DNA of 45,522 bases from an uncultured Collinsella sp. (GTDB lineage: Bacteria > Actinomycetota > Coriobacteriia > Coriobacteriales > Coriobacteriaceae), in contig CABUDQ010000013.1 in NCBI GenBank assembly GCA_902490365.1, forward strand, positions 1-45,522, given 5' to 3'. Shown here piece by piece: positions 39,513-45,522 of this stretch. The stretch's first letter is position 1. Every line of letters begins with the position of its first letter. Below the pieces are notes generated by a model. The model was not told the DNA's origin, did not search any database, and worked only from the letters and a program-made list of their open reading frames with translations. The translations under genes and the position numbers were made by a program.

Positions 39513-39536
39513 GGCGGCGCTTAGCGTCGCCTCGTT
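39513..39536 (+). terminator. terminator of thyA-folA
   Basis: An 8-bp stem (39513-39520 with 39524-39531, one G-U) has a 3-nt loop, followed by TCGTTT. Short but GC-rich. Confidence 0.5.
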
Positions 39537-39577
39537 TGGTATAGATGCGCTGTAAAGAAAGGTGCGGGCTGGCTGCT

Positions 39578-40492
39578 ATGACTGATGCCGTTGAGGTGCT
39601 GCGAATCGATTCGCTCGAGGACGAGCGGCTTGATGCCTACGTGCGACTGACCGAGCGTGAGCTGCGCTGCGTGCTGGAGCCGCAGAAGGGCATTTTTATC
39701 GCCGAGAGTGCCAAGGTCATCGAACGTGCGGTTCGCGCCGGATACGAGCCGGTGAGCTTTCTTTTGGGCGAGCGCTGGCTCGACCAGATGATGCCGCTGT
39801 TTGAGCGCCTGGCGGTACGCGAGGGCGCGGGTCCGGTTCCCGTGCTCGTTGCCTCGATGGAGCTTATGGAGCGTCTGACGGGTTTTAACGTGACGCGCGG
39901 TGCGCTCGCGGCATTTCGTCGCCCGCGACAGATTCCGGTTGATGAGTTCTTGGGCGGCGTCGTCGAGGCGGCGGGGGAGCGCCCGGTGCGCGTGTGCGTG
40001 CTCGAGGGCATTGTCGACCATACCAATGTGGGCGCAATATTCCGCTCGGCGGCCGCGCTCAACGTTGACGGCATTTTGGTCAGTCCTACGTGTTGTGATC
40101 CGCTGTATCGTCGTTCGGCCCGCGTGAGCATGGGCACGGTGTTCCAGGTGCCCTGGACACGCATTGGCAGCGAAGCGCGCGTATGGCCGCATGATGGGCT
40201 GGCGGTGCTACACGATGCCGGCTTTTCGTGTGCCGCTATGGCGTTGACGGATGATTCGGTGTCGCTGGACGATCCCGCGCTCCAGGAGATTGACCGCCTG
40301 GCAATCTTTATGGGCACCGAGGGTGCTGGCTTGGGCGCCAAGACCATTGCAGGCTGCGACCGCGCCGTGCGTATTCCGATGGCGCATGGGGTCGATTCAC
40401 TCAACGTGGCCGCGGCAAGCGCTGTTGCCTTTTGGCAGCTGTGCCCGCATGTGAGCAACGAGTACCACTACCAGCCGGGGCTGTATCACTAG
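39578..40492 (+). CDS. TrmH/SpoU-family RNA 2'-O-methyltransferase
   Basis: A 304-residue protein. ATG 39578 is chosen over ATG 39545, which has no ribosome binding site. An N-terminal substrate-binding part (LEPQKGIFIAESAKVIERAV) leads to the SpoU SAM-knot domain with the three motifs GIVDHTNVGAIFRSAAAL, LAIFMGTEGAGLGAKTI and IPMAHGVDSLNVAAASAVAFW. This class methylates ribose in tRNA or 23S rRNA; the target base cannot be read from the sequence. It stands alone between terminators. Confidence 0.88.
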   Translation: MTDAVEVLRIDSLEDERLDAYVRLTERELRCVLEPQKGIFIAESAKVIERAVRAGYEPVSFLLGERWLDQMMPLFERLAVREGAGPVPVLVASMELMERLTGFNVTRGALAAFRRPRQIPVDEFLGGVVEAAGERPVRVCVLEGIVDHTNVGAIFRSAAALNVDGILVSPTCCDPLYRRSARVSMGTVFQVPWTRIGSEARVWPHDGLAVLHDAGFSCAAMALTDDSVSLDDPALQEIDRLAIFMGTEGAGLGAKTIAGCDRAVRIPMAHGVDSLNVAAASAVAFWQLCPHVSNEYHYQPGLYH

Positions 40493-40500
40493 GCAGATAG

Positions 40501-40552
40501 TTAGCACCGGGCTCTGGTTCGGGGCGTTTCGGCCGACGTCGGTCGGTGCTAA
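40501..40552. other. structured gap before the MATE gene
   Basis: TTAGCACCG (40501-40509) pairs with CGGTGCTAA (40544-40552) around a GC-rich interior holding the palindrome CCGACGTCGG (40533-40542). No T-run follows. It may be the terminator of the methyltransferase gene or a leader RNA of the exporter; I could not match it to a known riboswitch. Confidence 0.4.
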
Positions 40553-40617
40553 GCTGGTATTGGCTTTGGTCTTAAATTGCCGTTTTGTTGTTTGACGTAC
40601 GCTGGTGGGGAGGGCGT

Positions 40618-41967
40618 GTGGCTAAGAAATCTACGGCTATCGATGTAACGCAGGGTGTCATTTGGCAACAGCTGCTGTCGCTGTGCGTCCCTATCTTCTT
40701 TAGCTCGTTTTTTCAGCAGGCTTACACGCTTATTGGTACGTATATCGTCGGCCAGTTTGGCGGCAAGCTCGCGCTGGGTGGCATTCAAGCCACGATGGTG
40801 CTCACCGAGCTCTGCATTGGCTTTTGCGTTGGCGTTGGCGCTGGCTGCGCGGTCATTACCGGTCAGTATTTTGGTCAGCACGATGATGAGCGATTGAGTC
40901 GTTCGGTCCATACGGCCATGACGCTCGCGCTGGTGGGCGGTATCGTTTTCTCGATTCTTGGCATAGTGTTCGTTGAGCCCATGCTGGTACTTATGAACAC
41001 GCCGCATGAACTATTGGCCGAGGGCGTGGCCTATGCTCGTTGCTATTTTGCCGCCATGGTTGCGGCGCTGCTGCTCAATATGGGAACGGCGCTGCTGCGC
41101 GCCGTGGGCGACACACGCGGTCCTGCTGTGATCATTGCTTCCGGCTGCCTTGTTAATGCGGTGCTGGATGTCATCTTCGTTGCCGTGCTTCATATGGAGG
41201 CTCTGGGCTGCGGCATCGCGGTGGCGCTGACCATTTGCTCCAACGCCACGATGATCGTGATTCGTATGATGCACGCTCCGGGTGCGTGGCGGCTTTCACT
41301 GTCCAAACTCTGCATTGATCCTGGCATTTGTAAGAGCATGATCTCGTGTGGTCTGCCGCTTGGCTTTCAGTCTGCTGCGTATTCGATTTCCAACGTTTTG
41401 ATTCAGGTGTCGGTCAACTCGTTTGGTGCCGATGTCACCACGGCGTGGGGTCTTTCGGGCCGTTTGGATGGCATTGTCTGGATGGTTACCGAGGCGCTTG
41501 GCGTTTCGATCACCACGTTCTCGGCACAGAACTTTGGCGCGCGCAACTACGAGCGCATGCGCAAGGGCTACCATACGTCGCTTGTGCTGTCGTTTATGCT
41601 CATTGGTGGCCTGTCTGCCGTGCTACTGGTGTTCTCGGGTCCGTTGTCGCGTCTGTTTGTCGACGATGCTTCGATTTCGGCCTACACCACGACGATTCTT
41701 CATTTCATCGCGCCGTTCTACGCGATCTTCTCGATTATCGAAAACGCGTCCGGCTCCATCCGCGGCGCTGGCGTGAGCTTCCAGCCTATGATGCTCACGA
41801 TTTTTGGCACCGTCGTGCTCCGCGTGGCGTGGGTGTTCGCGATTATGCCGCTCGACCCCTCGCTCGAGCATCTGCTGCTGGTCTACCCCATGACCTGGGT
41901 AATCACCGCCGCGATGTTCACCGTCTACCATCACAGCGGCAACTGGCTCGGTCGCGCCACCGCCTAG
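40618..41967 (+). CDS. MATE family efflux transporter
   Basis: A 449-residue membrane protein with about 12 hydrophobic segments. GTG 40618 follows GGGGAGGGC. The family pattern of two related halves is visible: LLSLCVPIFFSSFFQQAYTLI with GQFGGKLALGGIQAT, and later ISCGLPLGFQSAAYSISNVLIQ with AWGLSGRLDGIVWM and SAQNFGARNYERM. Such transporters export drugs or metabolites by Na+ or H+ antiport; the substrate is unknown. The stop codon is part of the palindromic repeat at 41965-41992. Confidence 0.92.
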   Translation: MAKKSTAIDVTQGVIWQQLLSLCVPIFFSSFFQQAYTLIGTYIVGQFGGKLALGGIQATMVLTELCIGFCVGVGAGCAVITGQYFGQHDDERLSRSVHTAMTLALVGGIVFSILGIVFVEPMLVLMNTPHELLAEGVAYARCYFAAMVAALLLNMGTALLRAVGDTRGPAVIIASGCLVNAVLDVIFVAVLHMEALGCGIAVALTICSNATMIVIRMMHAPGAWRLSLSKLCIDPGICKSMISCGLPLGFQSAAYSISNVLIQVSVNSFGADVTTAWGLSGRLDGIVWMVTEALGVSITTFSAQNFGARNYERMRKGYHTSLVLSFMLIGGLSAVLLVFSGPLSRLFVDDASISAYTTTILHFIAPFYAIFSIIENASGSIRGAGVSFQPMMLTIFGTVVLRVAWVFAIMPLDPSLEHLLLVYPMTWVITAAMFTVYHHSGNWLGRATA

Positions 41968-41992
41968 TCATTGGGGACGTCCGCAATGACTA
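41965..41992. repeat. palindromic repeat, copy 2, spanning two convergent stop codons
   Basis: The core 41967-41990 matches the palindrome at 21659-21682 except one base (CCGC for CCCC). It is flanked by TA on both sides, so the dyad begins with the TAG stop of the MATE gene and ends with the complementary stop of the adenosyltransferase gene. Confidence 0.75.
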
Positions 41993-42475
41993 GTATTCGA
42001 TGCCTTGGCGAGCTAGGAGGCCTTCGTCGAAGTAGTGTTTGACGGGGCGCATTTCGGTTACCAGGTCGGCAAGGTCGGCGAGGGGCAGCAAGCCCCGGCC
42101 GGTGAGCACGAGCTCCGTGGTGGTTGGTTTCATCGCGATCAACGCTTCGACATCTTCGCGCGTCACAAAGCCGCGGCGCATGGCTTCTCCCAGCTCATCC
42201 AAGATCAGCACGTCGACCTGGCTAATCTGCTCGCGTGCGAGCTCCATGATCTGCGCGGCGCAAGTCTCGGGCGTGTCGCGGTCGGCTTGTACGATCCGTA
42301 GCCCCAATCGAGGAGCTGCGTCATGTTCGGCGCAGTGCAGCTTCTTGGCAAACTGAAGCATGAGCACGTTAAGTCCATAGCCCGTGGCACGCAGCGCGAG
42401 CCCCAGCGCAGCCGTCGTCTTGCCCTTGCCGTCGCCCGTATAGATTTGAACCTTGCCGACTTCCAGTGATGCCAT
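41990..42475 (-). CDS. cobO: Cob(I)yrinic acid a,c-diamide adenosyltransferase (CobA/CobO/BtuR type)
   Basis: A 161-residue P-loop enzyme attaching the 5'-deoxyadenosyl group of ATP to corrinoid cobalt. The P-loop is TGDGKGKTTA (13-22) after KVQIY. The family motifs MLQFAKK, DVLILDELGEAMRRGFV and ELVLTGRGLLPLADLADLVTEM are present. No other cobalamin genes are nearby, so it may serve corrinoid salvage. It is divergent from ftsH over a 92-bp gap and convergent with the MATE gene. Confidence 0.93.
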   Translation of the reverse strand: MASLEVGKVQIYTGDGKGKTTAALGLALRATGYGLNVLMLQFAKKLHCAEHDAAPRLGLRIVQADRDTPETCAAQIMELAREQISQVDVLILDELGEAMRRGFVTREDVEALIAMKPTTTELVLTGRGLLPLADLADLVTEMRPVKHYFDEGLLARQGIEY

Positions 42476-42567
42476 CTCTGTCCTTTCGTGCCCGGCGTCG
42501 GTTTATCGCCGTTCGGGTTGGGTATTCTAGATAGCATTATCAACCCCAGTAGATGGAGTTCAAGCAG

Positions 42568-44460
42568 ATGGAGATGGATGACAACAAACGTAGACGGAAT
42601 ATGATCCTCTACGTGCTCATCGCCTTCGTCGTCTACCTCGTGCTCTCGACCGTTCTGTTCCCCAACATCGGTCACACGCAGCAGATTACGAAGACCGATT
42701 ACTCGACGTTTGTCAAAGCGCTCGATAAGAAGAGCGTCGACAAGGTCGAGTACAACACGGACGATTACACGATTTATTACACCAAGAAGGGCGAGGACGA
42801 GAATATCGCCTACAAGACGACCGGTGTGCCGAATGACGCGGGCTTTACCGATCGCGTGCTTGAGTCCGGTGCTTCGCTTGAGTCGGTCGTTCCCGATAAG
42901 AACTCGGGCCTGATGACCTACTACCTGCTCACCCTCATTCTTCCCATGGTGACTTTCTTCCTGATTGGCTGGTGGCTCAACCGCCGCATGAAGAAGGCCA
43001 TGGGTGATGACGGTCCGTCGATGAACTTTGGCGGCGGTGGTTTTGGCGGCGGTGGACTGGGCAAGTCCGGCGCGCGCGTGATCGCCTCCAAGGACGTGGG
43101 CGTGACCTTTAAGGATGTCGCCGGCCAGGAAGAGGCCAAGGAGTCCCTCAAGGAGGTCGTCGACTTTCTGGAGAAGCCGCAACGCTACGAGGAGATCGGC
43201 GCCAAACTGCCACGCGGCGCTCTCCTTGTCGGCCCTCCGGGTACCGGTAAAACCCTGCTCGCCAAGGCTGTGGCCGGCGAGGCGGGCGTGCCGTTCTTTA
43301 GTATTTCTGGTTCTGAGTTTGTTGAGATGTTTGTCGGCCGCGGCGCCGCTAAGGTTCGCGACCTGTTTAAGCAGGCCAAGGAAAAGGCCCCGTGCATCGT
43401 CTTTATCGACGAGATCGATACCATCGGCAAGAAGCGCGATGGCGGCGGCTTTAGTGGCAACGACGAGCGCGAGCAGACGCTCAATCAGCTGCTGACCGAG
43501 ATGGATGGATTCGATAACCACAAGGGTATCGTCGTCCTCGCTGCGACCAACCGTCCCGACAGCCTTGATCCGGCCCTACTGCGCCCCGGCCGCTTCGACC
43601 GCCGCATCCCCGTTGAGCTGCCCGACCTGACCGGTCGCAAGAATATCCTTGAACTGCACGCCAAGAGCGTGAAGACGCAGCCGCCGATCGACCTGACCGC
43701 GATCGCCCGCGCCACGCCTGGCGCCTCGGGTGCCGACCTGGCCAACATCATCAACGAGGGCGCCCTGCGCGCCGTCCGCGAGGGTCGCAAGCGCGCGACT
43801 CAGGATGACTTTGAGGAGTCGGTGGAGGTCGTCATCGCCGGCCAGCAGCGTAAGTCCACGGTGCTGTCCGATCACGAGAAACAGGTCGTGTCCTATCACG
43901 AGATCGGCCATGCCATCGTTGCCGCCCGCCAGAAGGGTTCTGCGCCGGTTACGAAGATCACCATCGTGCCGCGTACGAGCGGTGCTCTGGGCTACACCAT
44001 GCAGGTCGAGGAGGACGAGCGCTTCCTGACCACGCGCCAGGAGGTCTTGGACAAGCTCGCCGTCTATTGCGGCGGACGTGCTGCCGAGGAGCTCATCTTT
44101 GGTGAGATGACGACCGGCGCTGCCAACGATATCGAGCAGGCCACCAAGCTCGCTCGCAACATGGTGACGCGCTTTGGTATGTCGGAAGAGTTTGGCATGA
44201 TGGCGCTCGGTACCGTTCAGAATGCCTACCTCAACCAGGACACGTCGCTCACCTGTGCCCCCGGTACGGCCGAGCGCGTCGACGCGATCGTCGCCAAGCT
44301 GATTGAGGATGCGCACGACCGCGCCCTGCAGATCCTCAAGGAGAACAAGTTTAAGCTCCATGAGCTGGCTCGTTATCTGTACAAGAAGGAGACGATCACG
44401 GGCGAGGAGTTCATGAATCTCCTCACGCGCGAGAATCCACTGATGCCAAAGCAGCAGTAA
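42568..44460 (+). CDS. ftsH: ATP-dependent zinc metalloprotease FtsH
   Basis: A 630-residue membrane AAA+ protease for membrane-protein quality control. ATG 42568 has GGAG 9 nt upstream; ATG 42553 lacks a site. A first membrane helix (MILYVLIAFVVYLVLSTVLF), an extracytoplasmic domain and a second helix (LLTLILPMVTFFLIGWWL) come first. Walker A GPPGTGKT, Walker B CIVFIDEIDTI and the second region of homology NRPDSLDPALLRPGRFDRR follow. The zinc site HEIGH lies at 444-448. The C-terminus is normal in length. Confidence 0.95.
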   Translation: MEMDDNKRRRNMILYVLIAFVVYLVLSTVLFPNIGHTQQITKTDYSTFVKALDKKSVDKVEYNTDDYTIYYTKKGEDENIAYKTTGVPNDAGFTDRVLESGASLESVVPDKNSGLMTYYLLTLILPMVTFFLIGWWLNRRMKKAMGDDGPSMNFGGGGFGGGGLGKSGARVIASKDVGVTFKDVAGQEEAKESLKEVVDFLEKPQRYEEIGAKLPRGALLVGPPGTGKTLLAKAVAGEAGVPFFSISGSEFVEMFVGRGAAKVRDLFKQAKEKAPCIVFIDEIDTIGKKRDGGGFSGNDEREQTLNQLLTEMDGFDNHKGIVVLAATNRPDSLDPALLRPGRFDRRIPVELPDLTGRKNILELHAKSVKTQPPIDLTAIARATPGASGADLANIINEGALRAVREGRKRATQDDFEESVEVVIAGQQRKSTVLSDHEKQVVSYHEIGHAIVAARQKGSAPVTKITIVPRTSGALGYTMQVEEDERFLTTRQEVLDKLAVYCGGRAAEELIFGEMTTGAANDIEQATKLARNMVTRFGMSEEFGMMALGTVQNAYLNQDTSLTCAPGTAERVDAIVAKLIEDAHDRALQILKENKFKLHELARYLYKKETITGEEFMNLLTRENPLMPKQQ

Positions 44461-44486
44461 AGCCGCGGCCGAGCCAGTAAACGCCG

Positions 44487-44524
44487 ACGCCCCATTTGAG
44501 CAGCTTTCTCAAATGGGGCGTTTT
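44487..44524 (+). terminator. intrinsic terminator of ftsH
   Basis: A perfect 14-bp stem (44487-44500 with 44508-44521) has a 7-nt loop, ending in TTTT. The next gene starts 18 bp later, so it too is read from a close promoter or by read-through. Confidence 0.85.
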
Positions 44525-44541
44525 GCTTGAGAGGGATGGAA

Positions 44542-45003
44542 ATGAAGATCGTGGTAAGCGCCTGTTTGATGGGCGAGAGCTGCAAGTATAACGGGCTCGA
44601 CAATTACCACCGCGCGTTGGTCGAGGCTTGCGAGCGTACGGGGACCGAGGTGCTCCTCGTATGCCCCGAGGTTTTTGGCGGTCTGCCAACGCCGCGCGAC
44701 CCGTCCGAGATCGTGGGCTGTGAGGTTCGCACCCGCGAGGGCGTGTCGGTTGATCGCGAGTTTCGCCATGGTGCCCAACGCGCGCTCGATATGTGCGAGC
44801 ACTTTGGCGGCCCGTCCGAGATCGCTGCGTGCATCTTGCAGGACCGTAGTCCCTCGTGCGGCGCGGGCCGCATCTACGACGGAACATTCAGCGGCACCCT
44901 TACAGCGGGCAACGGCGTTTTCGTCGATCTGTTGCTGCGTCACGGGTACCGTGTGATTCCGGCTAGCGAGTTCGATCCCAGCATGCTGGAGCATTGTCCA
45001 TAG
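44542..45003 (+). CDS. DUF523 family protein
   Basis: A 153-residue cytosolic protein. ATG 44542 has AGAGGG 6 nt upstream. It has the family start KIVVSACLMGESCKYNG, then VLLVCPEVFGGLPTPRDPSEI and the Cys motif ILQDRSPSCGAGRIYDGTFSG. The conserved cysteines (near residues 8, 14, 46 and 105) suggest a metal or Fe-S role, and the family is linked to sulfur or nucleoside chemistry only by proposal. It is the last intact gene before the mobile-element debris. Confidence 0.88.
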   Translation: MKIVVSACLMGESCKYNGLDNYHRALVEACERTGTEVLLVCPEVFGGLPTPRDPSEIVGCEVRTREGVSVDREFRHGAQRALDMCEHFGGPSEIAACILQDRSPSCGAGRIYDGTFSGTLTAGNGVFVDLLLRHGYRVIPASEFDPSMLEHCP

Positions 45004-45112
45004 CACTCGAACCCAACACTTCCTCACGGGTGACCGTTTTGGCATCATCCGTGAAGTTGATATTGAGTACGACCCGGTCATCAAAGACGTAGACCGAGTT
45101 GACAGGCGCCGT
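45004..45112 (-). pseudogene. C-terminal fragment of a serine recombinase
   Basis: The minus strand encodes VNSVYVFDDRVVLNINF and then TDDAKTVTREEVLGSS, the typical final beta-rich segment of large serine recombinases of integrative elements. Upstream coding (to the right) is lost after 45112, and the frame runs on into the end of the DUF523 gene. It is a stub with no start, catalytic domain or partner. The assignment rests on about 33 residues. Confidence 0.5.
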
Positions 45113-45207
45113 ACCCAGGCAGCCCCTCCCCGCGGCCCTCGCGCAGGAACGCGCACGCGGCCTTCCCGTCTCTTGCGCCCCTCCCGGAACTGTCCACATC
45201 AGTGTAG

Positions 45208-45441
45208 CCAATCCAGTCCGCAAAGGGCTGCAGCCCGGACAACGCGGCGATGGAGGGCTTCTTCGGCCTGCTCAAGAAGGAGTTCTGGCACGGCCGGGAC
45301 TGGTCGGACTGGACCCCCCCCGCCCGCTTCATCGAGGAGCTCGGGGGCTGGATCGGTCGATACAATACGGAGAGGCGCAGCGATGCGCTCGGTGGCCGCA
45401 CGCCGGCTGAGTTCCGCTCCGCGCTGGGAAGGGCCGCGTGA
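45208..45441 (+). pseudogene. IS3-family transposase (OrfB) C-terminal remnant
   Basis: The frame after TAG 45205-45207 gives KGCSPDNAAMEGFFGLLKKE, then a WxD-like stretch and IGRYNTERRSDALGGRTPAEF up to TGA 45439-45441. DNAAMEGFFG with the downstream YNxxRxxxxLGGxTPxE is the end of the DDE integrase core of IS3/IS150-type OrfB; the catalytic Glu falls in AMEGFFG. The first two catalytic Asp and all of OrfA are missing, and QSAKGC lacks about three residues compared with the usual QSMSRKGC. It cannot transpose. Confidence 0.75.
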
Positions 45442-45522
45442 CGGTCCATGAAATCATCCGCAGTCCCCATTCTTGCCCCTTTGGGACAGCTTCTTGTTGG
45501 GGCGTGCCTGCCCCAAACCCTG
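45442..45522. other. IS flank with hairpin
   Basis: Non-coding end of the window. TTGGGGC (45497-45503) pairs with GCCCCAA (45510-45516). It may include the right end of the IS3-type element, but no partner terminal repeat is in the window. Confidence 0.3.

Noticed and set aside
40493..40617. Guanidine (ykkC/mini-ykkC) riboswitch before the MATE gene
   Set aside because: The conserved ACGR-type loops and flanking boxes were not found.
45081..45470. 129-aa minus-strand open frame over the IS3 remnant
   Set aside because: Antisense to the recognisable transposase end, with no family pattern. The segment between 45113 and 45207 remains unexplained.
1..45522. CRISPR array, rRNA genes or replication origin
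   Set aside because: No regularly spaced direct repeats, no rRNA sequence and no DnaA-box cluster were noticed on reading the window.

Overview
The window looks like a chromosomal segment of a high-GC Gram-positive gut bacterium of the class Coriobacteriia, most likely Collinsella or a close relative. This is inferred from gene content, GC-rich codon use, GTG/TTG starts with AGGAG-type ribosome binding sites and protein character; no rRNA or database search was available.

Layout. (1) 1-3.6 kb is an accessory, partly decayed and more AT-rich region: the end of an unknown gene, a frameshifted LPXTG surface-protein remnant, a toxin-antitoxin-chaperone (TAC) module made of a HigB/RelE-type toxin with an in-frame amber stop, a HigA/XRE antitoxin and a SecB-like chaperone, and a LacI-family repressor broken by a deletion. 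(2) 3.7-9.8 kb holds a degenerate Cys/Met-type PLP protein, a ModE-type HTH regulator, guaB (IMP dehydrogenase of the Tritrichomonas-like type) and leuS behind a very long leader hairpin. (3) 10.0-20.1 kb is one long informational operon: rimP-nusA-infB-rbfA-nrnA-truB-ribF-dnaG, with a promoter and a terminator-like hairpin in its leader. It is followed by the primary sigma factor gene (rpoD/sigA). (4) 21.7-22.0 kb holds two identical tandem tRNA-Asn genes. (5) 22.1-27.5 kb is an Asp23-family gene, fakA-like, recG, rsmD and coaD. (6) 27.5-37.0 kb is a coiled-coil protein gene, the DUF177 gene, rpmF, plsX, acpP, rnc, smc, ftsY and ffh, linking ribosome, lipid, chromosome and protein-targeting functions. 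(7) 37.1-45.0 kb holds a DUF134-NifX-type protein with a Cys/His-rich tail and paired operators, thyA-folA, a SpoU/TrmH methyltransferase, a MATE exporter, a corrinoid adenosyltransferase, ftsH and a DUF523 gene. (8) 45.0-45.5 kb is mobile-element debris: a serine-recombinase C-terminus on the minus strand and an IS3-type transposase C-terminus on the plus strand.

How it fits together. Most of the window is conserved housekeeping: translation initiation and ribosome maturation, replication priming, sigma factor, RNA modification, phospholipid and acyl-carrier synthesis, SRP targeting, SMC condensation and dTMP/folate synthesis. The unusual material lies at the two ends and in the gaps. It includes the disarmed TAC locus, the leuS leader hairpin, long inverted repeats that join the stop codons of convergent genes, a zinc-knuckle-like tail on NusA, and the self-controlled-looking DUF134-NifX gene.
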